A stretch of DNA of 64,000 nucleotides, from assembly GCF_900111565.1 (NCBI RefSeq), contig NZ_FOIK01000001.1, positions 1,705,309 through 1,769,308 on the forward strand. Direction: 5' to 3'. Numbering within the stretch: position 1 is the first letter of the stretch; every line of letters begins with the position of its first letter. The stretch comes from Paenibacillus sp. NFR01. GTDB lineage: Bacteria > Bacillota > Bacilli > Paenibacillales > Paenibacillaceae. The notes beneath the pieces are model-generated. The model was not told where the DNA came from. It worked only from the letters and a program-made list of their open reading frames with translations, and searched no databases. Shown piece after piece: positions 53,339-60,712 of this stretch. The translations under genes were made by a program, and so were the position numbers.

Positions 53339-53863
53339 TCATTCTTGTTCCTGGCCTTCCGTCTTTGCATCACCCAGCAGCTGCCGCCAAATTTCCGCCG
53401 TGCGGTCTTCGCCAAGATAGTAGTCGGCCCTGTCCTTCGCCTGGTACAGCTCTTCGTACGGCAAAATATTGATTTTCCCCGAATCCGGATATTCCGCCAC
53501 GTCAATCCCAAACGTCGTCCGCAGATCCACATAGCAGCACGGCTCAGACGTATGATTATATAATTGATGCGCCCCGTCCGCCCCGCACTCGAAAAAGACC
53601 GTATCGCCCGTCTTCACTTCCTGCAAGCCCGCAGGCGTCCGCAGCATGGCGTGACCCGACAAAATAACGAACAACTCTTCGGCGCTCCGGTGAAAATGGT
53701 AGGGGTACGAATATTTACCCGGGTCAAGCGAGCGGATTTCAAACAACAGCTGCTTCGCACCGGCGAGCTCCGATAAGCCCCGGGTCGTATGCCAGGCAAA
53801 TTCGGGAACCGGCGACAACCGCGGCTTCATGTTCAATTCTTCCATTCGAAATACTTTTGGCAT
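53339..53863 (-). CDS. cupin-domain protein
   Basis: A 174-residue single-cupin protein. The metal-binding motif is seen in YHFHRSAEELFVILSGHAML and its partner in GADGAHQLYNHTSEPC. The rest resembles proteins of uncertain function that bind a small ligand or sugar-like substrate. AGGAGGGATAACC precedes ATG 53863, which is chosen over a start at 54013. The 344 bases between it and glnK hold no evident gene. Confidence 0.8.
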   Translation of the reverse strand: MPKVFRMEELNMKPRLSPVPEFAWHTTRGLSELAGAKQLLFEIRSLDPGKYSYPYHFHRSAEELFVILSGHAMLRTPAGLQEVKTGDTVFFECGADGAHQLYNHTSEPCCYVDLRTTFGIDVAEYPDSGKINILPYEELYQAKDRADYYLGEDRTAEIWRQLLGDAKTEGQEQE

Positions 53864-54207
53864 GGTTATCCCTCCTGCATCCAGATAATAGTACCATATA
53901 TAAGTTGGGAATATTTTGTAATGGGAAAAATCATTTATACTGTGATAAAAAGTTCTTGCGCTCTTTTTTGCCTCCCCAACTGTCTTGTAGATGATGGGGG
54001 GAATGTTGGCCAAGAAATTTATTCATTTTATACTGCGCGTTAGCGTCACCGTGCACCAATTTCACTCAAAATTCAGCTCTGTTGATAGCGCTGCCAAGAA
54101 AAATTTTTAACGCTTCTCATTGCTAAAGTCACCTTTTTCGAAATACCTATGAGTGCAAATCTTGTGGTACAATTCACTTATCAGAACACTGATTGTGGAG
54201 GATTCAT

Positions 54208-54555
54208 ATGAAAAAAGTTGAAGCAATTATTCGCCCCGAGAAACTAAGAGAAGTCATCGATGCACTCCGTACAATTCAAGTCACCGGATTTACGGTTACC
54301 CAGGCCCAAGGGCGCGGCCAGCAAAAAAACACAACGGGAGTGTATAGAGGAAAATCATATACTGTCAATTTGCACTACAAAATAAAGCTAGAAATCGTTG
54401 TTTCCGACCATAAAGTCGAAGAAACGATTAAGACCATTATTGCTACCGCCCAGACCGGAGAAATGGGAGACGGCAAAATTTTCGTACTGCCCCTCCTTGA
54501 AATGTACAATATCCGAACTGGCAAAACCGATGATACGATCGACGATTTAAAATAA
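54208..54555 (+). CDS. glnK: PII nitrogen regulatory protein
   Basis: A 115-residue PII protein. KKVEAIIRPEKLREVIDALRTIQVTGFTVTQAQGRGQQ is the first ferredoxin-like half, the T-loop carries GVYRGKSYTVN, and TGEMGDGKIFVLPL is the nucleotide-binding B-loop/C-terminal signature. It senses ATP/ADP and 2-oxoglutarate and blocks the Amt channel when nitrogen is plentiful. GGAGGATTC precedes ATG 54208. The gene precedes amt; in B. subtilis the order is reversed (nrgA-nrgB). Confidence 0.93.
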   Translation: MKKVEAIIRPEKLREVIDALRTIQVTGFTVTQAQGRGQQKNTTGVYRGKSYTVNLHYKIKLEIVVSDHKVEETIKTIIATAQTGEMGDGKIFVLPLLEMYNIRTGKTDDTIDDLK

Positions 54556-54604
54556 CCCATCTATTAAAAAGTGCAAATCGCCAGGCGATTTTAACCCAAA
54601 TCTA

Positions 54605-54621
54605 TGTAAGCTAACATAACA
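54605..54621. promoter_or_regulatory. GlnR/TnrA box upstream of amt
   Basis: TGTAAGCTAACATAACA matches TGTNAN7TNACA exactly. It lies just upstream of the -35 box of amt, the usual place for TnrA activation under nitrogen limitation. Confidence 0.75.
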
Positions 54622-54628
54622 TTTGAAG

Positions 54629-54658
54629 TTGACATTCTCCACACTCTCCTTATATCAT
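54629..54658 (+). promoter_or_regulatory. promoter of amt
   Basis: TTGACA (54629-54634) with TATATC (54651-54656, spacer 16) or TATCAT (54653-54658, spacer 18). Confidence 0.6.
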
Positions 54659-54693
54659 TACTATGTTGTAAAAGTGACAGGGAGGGTAACATC

Positions 54694-55977
54694 ATGAACG
54701 CCGGAACGGATATAGCATTAAATACGGTTTGGGTAGTGCTTGCTGCTGCTATGGTTTTGTTTATGGAGGGCGGCTTTAGCCTGCTCGAAGCAGGTTTAGT
54801 GCGAACGAAGAACGCGGTGAATGTCACCATGAAGATTTTTGTGGATCTTACAGTCGGTGTTCTGGCGTTTTTCCTGATTGGCTTTGGAATTATGTTCGGA
54901 AAAGATTTTGCCGGAATCATTAGCTTTAATTTTTGGGGGGCTTCCCAGTCTCTGCCTATAGATTTAAATCTCCCATTATCAGCTTACGTATTATTTCAGA
55001 TCGGCTTTGCCATCGCAGCCATCTCGATTATCTCCGGTGCGGTAGCTGAGCGGATGTCCTTTAAAGCTTATATCCTCATCGCCTTTTTTGTGGCAGCGAT
55101 ATTGTACCCGGTCTCCGGACACTGGGTCTGGAACCCGAATGGCTGGCTTGCCGGACTAGGTATGAAGGATTTCGCCGGGTCGGCCGCCATACATGCCCTT
55201 GGGGGAGCAGCCGCATTTGCCTTCGCTAAAGTTCTGGGTCCGCGCCGCGGAAGATTCAACACCGATGGCAGCGTAAACGTGTTTGCACCGAGTAATATTC
55301 CGCTAGCATCAGCAGGTACCTTTATCCTATGGTTCGGCTGGTTTGGCTTTAATGCCGGAAGCACCTTGAATGCTGCAGATCTCAGCCTTTCCGTGATTGC
55401 CCTGAATACGATGCTGGCTGCTGCTGCCGGAGGGACTTCCGCCATGGTCTACACGATGTTCCGTTTTGGCAAAGCGGATCCGAGCATGACCATGAACGGC
55501 GCACTGGCCGGTCTGGTCGCAATTACAGCTGGCTGTGCGTTTATAACTCCCTACTCAGCCATTCTCATTGGCCTGATTGCCGGTATACTGGTAATTTGGG
55601 GGACGCTTGCCATCGATAAGCTGCAGGTGGATGACCCTGTCGGAGCGGTTGCGGTACACGGAATCAACGGAGCATTTGGTACGCTGGCTGTGGGGCTTTT
55701 TGATCGACAGGAAGGCTTGTTCACCACAGGACAGTTTCATCAGCTGGGTGTTCAGCTGCTTGGTGTAATCGTGGTCATGGTATGGGGCTTTGTTATGAGC
55801 TACGCTGCGGCCAAGCTGATTCACAAAACCGTTGGTCTGCGGGTCAGTGCCTCTGAGGAGGAAGAAGGCTTGGATATGGCTATGCACGGTATCCCTGCAT
55901 ATAACGAGCTGGAACGGTTCAGCGATCAGCCAGGACTGGATGAAGCATTGCTCCTTAGAACCGGTTCGGATAATTAG
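54694..55977 (+). CDS. amtB: Amt/MEP/Rh ammonium transporter
   Basis: A 427-residue channel with eleven membrane helices. Family landmarks are WVVLAAAMVLFMEGGFSLLEAG in the first helix, the twin pore histidines in AIHALGGAA and AVHGINGAFGTLA, and WFGWFGFNAGS. The cytoplasmic C-terminus is short and acidic. It brings in ammonium and is gated by the PII protein encoded just before. GGAGGGTAAC precedes ATG 54694. It has its own promoter and GlnR/TnrA box in the 138-base gap after glnK. Confidence 0.95.
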   Translation: MNAGTDIALNTVWVVLAAAMVLFMEGGFSLLEAGLVRTKNAVNVTMKIFVDLTVGVLAFFLIGFGIMFGKDFAGIISFNFWGASQSLPIDLNLPLSAYVLFQIGFAIAAISIISGAVAERMSFKAYILIAFFVAAILYPVSGHWVWNPNGWLAGLGMKDFAGSAAIHALGGAAAFAFAKVLGPRRGRFNTDGSVNVFAPSNIPLASAGTFILWFGWFGFNAGSTLNAADLSLSVIALNTMLAAAAGGTSAMVYTMFRFGKADPSMTMNGALAGLVAITAGCAFITPYSAILIGLIAGILVIWGTLAIDKLQVDDPVGAVAVHGINGAFGTLAVGLFDRQEGLFTTGQFHQLGVQLLGVIVVMVWGFVMSYAAAKLIHKTVGLRVSASEEEEGLDMAMHGIPAYNELERFSDQPGLDEALLLRTGSDN

Positions 55978-55996
55978 CTGATTGCAAGTACAATTA

Positions 55997-56055
55997 AGAA
56001 ACCTCACTTTAGAAAATGGAGTACGGCCACCCTTTCTAAAGCGAGGTTTCTTTTT
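55997..56055 (+). terminator. terminator of amtB
   Basis: AAGAAACCTC.CTTTAGAAA and its complement form a long stem followed by TTTTTG. Confidence 0.85.
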
Positions 56056-56252
56056 GTTATGCGGGTGAGAGTGTGCATCTGCTTCAAGATAAGCGCTTCA
56101 TTGTAGGCTCAGGTTCCTTGTCTGATGAATCTTTACGGAATCGGAAGTTCTTGATAACAGAACCGCTGAACAAATTGAGTCGAGCGGTAACAGGTATCAG
56201 AAAAAAAACATTGCGCTCACCTGACCTCCTGTGGTATTATAAATTTCGTTGC

Positions 56253-56324
56253 AGGACGGTAGCTCAGCGGGAGAGCACTATCTTGACAGGGTAGGGGTCA
56301 TGGGTTCGAACCCCATCCGTCCTA
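56253..56324 (+). tRNA. tRNA-Val (GAC)
   Basis: A complete 72-base cloverleaf: acceptor AGGACGG/CCGTCCT, D arm GCTC-AGCGGGA-GAGC, anticodon arm CTATC-TTGACAG-GGTAG with GAC at 56285-56287, variable loop GGGTC, T arm ATGGG-TTCGAAC-CCCAT, discriminator A. CCA is not encoded. A TTGCGC...TATTAT promoter lies just upstream. Confidence 0.95.
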
Positions 56325-56332
56325 TATGATTT

Positions 56333-56376
56333 AAAAGCAAAAACCCTTATTTTATAAGGGTTTTTGCTTTTTTTAT
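56333..56376. terminator. terminator after tRNA-Val
   Basis: AAAAGCAAAAACCCTTAT and ATAAGGGTTTTTGCTTTT form an 18-bp stem, followed by T-run; it may also serve the convergent YolD-like gene. Confidence 0.9.
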
Positions 56377-56403
56377 GATCTTATTTCCTGTTTATTGCCC
56401 CCG

Positions 56404-56655
56404 CTAATCCCGCGGATAGTTGATATCCATAATGTCCATGAAGGGGATCTTTAAGATTTCTTCATCATTTCTTACATGGACTCTCCCCGTTCTAGAATCC
56501 ATATGTATGATTTGGCCTCTGCAGGCCTCTTCCCAGCCCCATACATTAAGCAGCACAATAGATTCTTCTTGGTACGCTTCCGTTAGCTGGTTCCCTAATT
56601 CCTCAAGCACAAACTCATCTCTGGTGGGTCGCTTTGGTACTTTATTTTTTGCCAT
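56404..56655 (-). CDS. YolD-like family protein
   Basis: An 83-residue protein with the YolD-like pattern: an N-terminal helix (RPTRDEFVLEELGNQL), then β-strands VLLNVWGWEEACRGQIIHMDSRTGRVHV and IPFMDIMDINY. YolD-type genes usually sit beside a Y-family DNA polymerase (UvrX/YqjW), which is absent here. Start ATG 56655, weak site AGGGATAACTG. Confidence 0.7.
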   Translation of the reverse strand: MAKNKVPKRPTRDEFVLEELGNQLTEAYQEESIVLLNVWGWEEACRGQIIHMDSRTGRVHVRNDEEILKIPFMDIMDINYPRD

Positions 56656-56771
56656 CAGTTATCCCTCGCTGTCTTATTGGTGACTCTCTATTCAATGGAA
56701 GTTTGGCCTAAAATTATATTATAGAAGTTTTGTGATGGAATGGGAACCGAAATGATTAAAGTTTCTTCTGT

Positions 56772-56820
56772 TAAAAAAAAGCAGGGGATCGATTCTTCCT
56801 ATTATAGAAGAATCGATCCC
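56772..56820 (-). terminator. terminator of the glycine-rich lipoprotein gene
   Basis: GGGGATCGATTCTTC and its complement form a 15-bp stem; the minus strand continues TGCTTTTTTTT. Confidence 0.9.
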
Positions 56821-56831
56821 CGCCCCCAGAC

Positions 56832-57068
56832 TCACCGCCTGCCGTTCGGCCGCGTGCCGCCTTGGCCCCCGTCTGTGCCAAAGCCGCCTTGGCCTCCCCA
56901 CCCGCCCTGCATGCCCTGGCCGCCCCCAAAACCCGGACGCCCGTTCCCCCCTGAGCCGGAGCCGGTATCCGTAATCTTTTGGGCGGTAATGGCATCGCAG
57001 GAGACAAGCAGGACGGAACAAACGAGCAAAAGCAGGATTCCAATGAGGGTATATCGCTTGATCCGCAT
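56832..57068 (-). CDS. small glycine-rich lipoprotein
   Basis: A 78-residue protein: signal sequence KRYTLIGILLLLVCSVLLVSC with lipobox LVSC, then a 54-residue mature chain that is almost half glycine (GSGSGGNGRPGFGGGQGMQG, GGWGGQGGFGTDGGQGG). It probably forms a flexible surface-attached tail. GAGGTGATCC precedes ATG 57068. It follows the glycosyltransferase gene on the same strand after 31 bases and shares a terminator with it, so the two may function together. Confidence 0.75.
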   Translation of the reverse strand: MRIKRYTLIGILLLLVCSVLLVSCDAITAQKITDTGSGSGGNGRPGFGGGQGMQGGWGGQGGFGTDGGQGGTRPNGRR

Positions 57069-57099
57069 GTGTGGATCACCTCTTTCCGGTTCAATAGGA

Positions 57100-58659
57100 T
57101 TAGCGGCCGACGAATTTTTTCATGGTATAGCTGTATGCGTCTTTAAAGCCCAGGTAAGACAACACAAGGATGAGCGGATAAACCGGGTAAATGTACCGCG
57201 ATTTAATCTCCCAGAGCAGATAGAAGCTGATGAAGCCGAGCATGACCAGAATGAGCGGTGTCTCCGTGTAACGTTTGGCACGGATGCTGCCGACCAGCCT
57301 TACCAGAATGCAGGCATACATGACGATATTGAACGTGTATACCAGCCAAATCAGACCGATCCGGTAGCCGGAGCCGCCGCTGAATAAATCCGTGGCAAAG
57401 GTTGCATACATATAGCGATCCATCACGAAGTTCATCCGGCCCCCGCCGCTGGAGGAGGAGCCGTCATTGCCGATGCCGTAGCGTTCCATCTGGTAGGTCC
57501 CTTCCGTCCAGGTCCAAATCAGCTTCTTATAATACATTTTGACCAAGTCCCCGGCTGACGCCCCGGAAAGCTTGCTGCGGATCGACGCCTTGAACAGCTC
57601 CGTACTCTCGGCTTTATTATACTGGGCATCGTTTTGGTAGATGCTGTAGCTCTGGCGGTTGTCCCAGAACCCGAACGTCTCCTGGTTGATCCCCATGTTC
57701 AGCCACATGTATACCGGAGCGGAGTTGGCCGTCACCGGCTCGTCCACGATATGCGAAGCCTGCAGCGCGATATTTTGCGTCCAGTTCGGCACATTGAACA
57801 ACAGCCCGGTAACGCCGATGGCAATCAGCGTTTTTTTCACGCCAAGGGACCGGATTCGAAAGAGCAAGCTTAGAACGATAGCGATCAGCATAATAACGCC
57901 GGTGCTTCTGAAATAGTACCCGGCTGCAAGCAATACGGCCGCGATCGCGATATCCTTAATGGCCCTTGTACGGAGAAACCGTACGGCGAAATATAGCGCG
58001 CTGGTCAGAAACGAAGTCGCAATCACATCATTATAAATGAAATTGCTCATAAACAAGGACGGCACATAGGTTGCGGCCATGACCAGAACGCCGTAGTCGT
58101 TCCCTTTGTCTCCCCGGTTCAGCTCCTTGTACAACAGATACGCCGTCAGCGTCGTGACCAGCGAGAACAGGATATTAAAGCCTTTGATCACGAGATAATT
58201 ATCCGGGAACAGCTGGAGCAATGTTTTCAAATACAGGACAATCGAATAATTAAACGGAAACATATGCAGGTAACCCGTGGTTTCGAAGGTCGAATAGTCA
58301 TGATTGTACAGCATGCTCCTGGCCAACGACAGCACCGTCTCGGAGTCGTCCGTAGGCAACCGGGTAAACAGGAATATGATCGCCACCTGAATGGCGCAAG
58401 ATAGGAACAGCACCGCCGGGATAACGATTTTCCCGCTATACTCGTTTAACTTCCGGCTTAGCATAAACAGGATAACGCTTAGCGCAAGGACGGCAATGAT
58501 CAACAGAATGAAGATTAAGGGCTGCTGCTTCTCCAGCACCGGCGTGTCGCCATACACGAAATAAACATATTTCGCCCTGATAAAAAAGGAGGATGCGATA
58601 AACAGCGCGATAAAGAAGGCCAGCAGGAGATACAAGCCCTTTTGAATTCCTTTTCCCAT
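57100..58659 (-). CDS. polytopic glycosyltransferase (GT39/ArnT-like)
   Basis: A 519-residue membrane protein with about eleven to twelve helices. The first extracellular loop has LFTRLPTDDSETVLSLARSML, an acidic pair typical of polyprenyl-phosphate-sugar-dependent transferases, and the end reads LLWEIKSRYIYPVYPLILVLSYLGF, which fits the GT-C fold C-terminus. It should move a mannose-like or other sugar from a lipid carrier to a protein or polymer outside. The adjacent glycine-rich lipoprotein is a possible acceptor, but this is a guess. Confidence 0.78.
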   Translation of the reverse strand: MGKGIQKGLYLLLAFFIALFIASSFFIRAKYVYFVYGDTPVLEKQQPLIFILLIIAVLALSVILFMLSRKLNEYSGKIVIPAVLFLSCAIQVAIIFLFTRLPTDDSETVLSLARSMLYNHDYSTFETTGYLHMFPFNYSIVLYLKTLLQLFPDNYLVIKGFNILFSLVTTLTAYLLYKELNRGDKGNDYGVLVMAATYVPSLFMSNFIYNDVIATSFLTSALYFAVRFLRTRAIKDIAIAAVLLAAGYYFRSTGVIMLIAIVLSLLFRIRSLGVKKTLIAIGVTGLLFNVPNWTQNIALQASHIVDEPVTANSAPVYMWLNMGINQETFGFWDNRQSYSIYQNDAQYNKAESTELFKASIRSKLSGASAGDLVKMYYKKLIWTWTEGTYQMERYGIGNDGSSSSGGGRMNFVMDRYMYATFATDLFSGGSGYRIGLIWLVYTFNIVMYACILVRLVGSIRAKRYTETPLILVMLGFISFYLLWEIKSRYIYPVYPLILVLSYLGFKDAYSYTMKKFVGR

Positions 58660-58728
58660 GAATAACCTCCTTAAGGCAATCTTATGGAGGCATTATACTT
58701 GCCCTAGCTGAAAATCCGATGAAAGCCC

Positions 58729-58760
58729 ACAAAAAAAAGATCATCGTCTCCGATGATCTT
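58729..58760 (-). terminator. terminator of the 53-residue gene
   Basis: AGATCATCG TCTC CGATGATCT hairpin (58738-58759) followed by eight T on the minus strand, seven bases past the stop of the small gene. Confidence 0.88.
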
Positions 58761-58766
58761 AATTCA

Positions 58767-58928
58767 CTATTCATGAATGACAAATTGCATCAATACGGTC
58801 GGTGTAATCACTTTGACCAAAGCCGGCAGTTTAATTTGCTTGATGAGCAGCGTCGACTTTATCTGAAGCTCTATGTAACGCTTGCTCAAAGGCGTGCCGT
58901 TATAAGTGATTGTATAGGATGATTCCAT
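58767..58928 (-). CDS. 53-residue orphan protein
   Basis: A short gene reading MESSYTITYNGTPLSKRYIE and ending LMQFVIHE, 53 codons plus TAG. It has a perfect ribosome binding site (GAGGAGGAAATATA directly before ATG 58928) and its own strong terminator seven bases after the stop, which argues that it is real. The second half is hydrophobic but interrupted by lysines (STLLIKQIKLPALVKVITP), so it is amphipathic rather than membrane-spanning. I know no relative. It lies just beyond the end of the agr-like operon, and regulation by that system is possible. Confidence 0.65.
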   Translation of the reverse strand: MESSYTITYNGTPLSKRYIELQIKSTLLIKQIKLPALVKVITPTVLMQFVIHE

Positions 58929-59066
58929 TATATTTCCTCCTCACTCCATACCCTGCTCCGCGGATCGTTAACGCAATGTCAACGGAAAATAAACTTTATA
59001 GAATCAGGTATGTTTTGCCGAAAAATATGGTAAAGTAAAGATTGAACGCATTAACCAGCTTTTAAT

Positions 59067-59106
59067 CAACGGTGCGCCGGCCAGGGCGTGCCGTTGTTTG
59101 TTTTTG
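59067..59106 (+). terminator. terminator-like hairpin on the plus strand
   Basis: CAACGG (59067-59072) and CCGTTG (59091-59096) frame a GC-rich inner stem and are followed by TTTGTTTTTG. No plus-strand gene precedes it, so either it ends a small RNA or it is a leader hairpin of the minus-strand transcript. The rest of the gap 58929-59321 holds no gene that I can see. Confidence 0.35.
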
Positions 59107-59191
59107 CCGATGCTTTAAGGATGAAACATCACCTCACTGCCCCAAAAATGATTCAGGGAACTTTTAACCCTTTCCCCTCCTGCTTGTCCTA

Positions 59192-59200
59192 ATTATACCA
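59192..59200 (-). promoter_or_regulatory. extended -10 promoter upstream of the 53-residue gene
   Basis: TGGTATAAT on the minus strand. If used, the 53-residue gene would have a leader of about 250 bases. No clear -35 box. Confidence 0.35.
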
Positions 59201-59293
59201 TTTGGTCCCAGGGTGATTTTGTCGAATATTGACGTTTAAAGTTCTTCTGGCTACCTAGTATAGATTTATCTTGACTTTATCTCCATAAAATGA

Positions 59294-59325
59294 TATAGCC
59301 CCCTGCATCCAATGCAGAGAGCTAT
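59294..59325 (-). terminator. possible terminator of the agr-like operon
   Basis: ATAGC...TGCAT and ATGCA...GCTAT arms enclose the stop codon of the LytTR-like gene; the minus strand continues ATCATTTTAT, a weak T tract. Confidence 0.45.
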
Positions 59326-60041
59326 AATCCGAAGTTCTTTTTTAAGTATTTTCCTTTGGCGGCGGAAACATCCGAGCTGTAGTCTGTATTTTTATAACGG
59401 ACTTTAAATCCGAAGATTTCCTTGTCGATCCTCTCCACGAGCTCCAGGTTGATCAAGCTTCCGCTGTGTGCCGGAAACAAATAGGGAAAGGCTTCTTTAC
59501 AAGATCCTAGTGTCAGGGCTACGGAATACAACCCGTTTTGGGTATTAAACCTTGGAACTTTATAGTTGCTTTTCGGCTCCCATAGATCAAGCAATAAAAT
59601 CTCTTTCTCCGGCAAGAAAAGCCCCTCACTCAGGCCTCTACCCTCAAGAATCGCTTCGGCTATGACATGCAAATGGTTTTCCTCCGCCGTATGCATAGCG
59701 ACGATCTGATCCCACATATCGGCATTTTTCTTATTGACGCCAGTACTGCCGGAACCGTCCTTAAAATAGGCAATGCCCCCAAAGCTCCCCGGGCTGAAGC
59801 TATTGATATTCGACATATTAACCAGGGCGGGGCCATCAAGGGATGCGAAGGACCGAAAAACAACCGCACATTCCTCCAGCGTGGTGGGAACGGTATACGT
59901 CCCCTGCAAGGTGTAAAAGATTGGAATGTTGTAGTTGCTCTTCGGCCTCCACATTTCGATGTTCATAAGATGAGGCTCATAGAAATAATGCGGCCCATCC
60001 CCGCCAACCTTCAGTGCAGCGATTTTCCTCGGCTCCTTCAT
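59322..60041 (-). CDS. tandem LytTR-like DNA-binding protein without receiver domain
   Basis: A 239-residue protein made of two similar halves. Residues 31-60 (WRPKSNYNIPIFYTLQGTYT...) and 154-184 (WEPKSNYKVPRFNTQNGLYS...) share W-PKSNY--P-F-T--G-Y-V--TL--C. Each is followed by a stretch like the LytTR domain core (GPALVNMSNINSF; SGSLINLELVERIDKEIF). LytTR domains bind DNA in AgrA-type regulators. Here there is no phosphoacceptor receiver domain. The start is three bases after the agrD stop, so translation is coupled. I infer the output regulator of this agr-like operon. The first half is more diverged and may bind something else. Confidence 0.7.
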   Translation of the reverse strand: MKEPRKIAALKVGGDGPHYFYEPHLMNIEMWRPKSNYNIPIFYTLQGTYTVPTTLEECAVVFRSFASLDGPALVNMSNINSFSPGSFGGIAYFKDGSGSTGVNKKNADMWDQIVAMHTAEENHLHVIAEAILEGRGLSEGLFLPEKEILLLDLWEPKSNYKVPRFNTQNGLYSVALTLGSCKEAFPYLFPAHSGSLINLELVERIDKEIFGFKVRYKNTDYSSDVSAAKGKYLKKNFGL

Positions 60042-60044
60042 AAC

Positions 60045-60176
60045 CTATTCGCTCTTTTTAACCGGAATGAGTTCGGCCGGAACCTTAAGGCTCCCGATAA
60101 TGGTTTTATTGGTGCCGACGGATTTGCGCGCGGACTTATCGATCCGTTCCGCCAGAAAGCGGGCGAGCTTCTTCAT
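60045..60176 (-). CDS. agrD: AgrD-like cyclic autoinducer peptide precursor
   Basis: A 43-residue peptide. The first 19 residues form an amphipathic basic helix (MKKLARFLAERIDKSARKS), the middle is SVGTNKTIIGSL, and the tail KVPAELIPVKKSE contains the P-x-E-L element recognised by AgrB proteins. There is no cysteine, so any ring would be a lactone through Ser or Thr rather than a thiolactone. AAGGAGGTG precedes ATG 60176, which overlaps the agrB stop (ATGA). Too short for most gene finders. Confidence 0.75.
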   Translation of the reverse strand: MKKLARFLAERIDKSARKSVGTNKTIIGSLKVPAELIPVKKSE

Positions 60177-60712
60177 GAGGGTACACCTCCTTTCTTGGGG
60201 AAAATGGGCAGGATCAGAACTGCCTGGATTGCAAAAGCCATCGAGATGATCGATGACTGAATCCACAATAGATTGAGAAGCACCAGCCCGATAGCCGTCA
60301 ATTTGGCGAGCATGACGTTCTCCTCGCGTGCCCGGTACACAACTTCGAAATGATGGGGAGCAAACGCCAATAGCGCGGCGATGGTCGCGGTATCAAGGAT
60401 CAAGCGCATGTTGCCGTCTACGCCAATCAACGGAAGGATTGCGGCGCCTAATCCGGTCACGATCGAACAAACTGTAATCGGCAAATGAACGCCGCCGGAA
60501 AATTTTCGCAGGGCAATAAACGCTCCCAGCGCCAGCAAGGCGCTAAGAACATCGCTGAATAGTACACCGAACAGAACCGTCAACAATATGCCGGCGTAGA
60601 GGTTCAGCTTCAGGCCGATCCCGTATTCGAGAACTTCGACGGATCCCGGACCGTCGGGATCATACTGCTTTATTTTTAGCGCGATATGCCTCGACAGCTT
60701 TTCTAGTGTCAT
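60173..60712 (-). CDS. agrB: AgrB-like peptide-processing membrane protease
   Basis: A 179-residue membrane protein with about five helices after a charged N-terminus (MTLEKLSRHIALKIKQYDPD). The catalytic region is ALRKFSGGVHLPITVCSIVTG with His76 and Cys82. In S. aureus AgrB the pair is His77 and Cys84, so the spacing here is one residue shorter. It should cut the AgrD-like peptide and form its ring. GGAGTGACAAGG precedes ATG 60712. The gene overlaps the upstream receptor-like gene by 53 bases and the agrD gene by four. Confidence 0.88.
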   Translation of the reverse strand: MTLEKLSRHIALKIKQYDPDGPGSVEVLEYGIGLKLNLYAGILLTVLFGVLFSDVLSALLALGAFIALRKFSGGVHLPITVCSIVTGLGAAILPLIGVDGNMRLILDTATIAALLAFAPHHFEVVYRAREENVMLAKLTAIGLVLLNLLWIQSSIISMAFAIQAVLILPIFPKKGGVPS

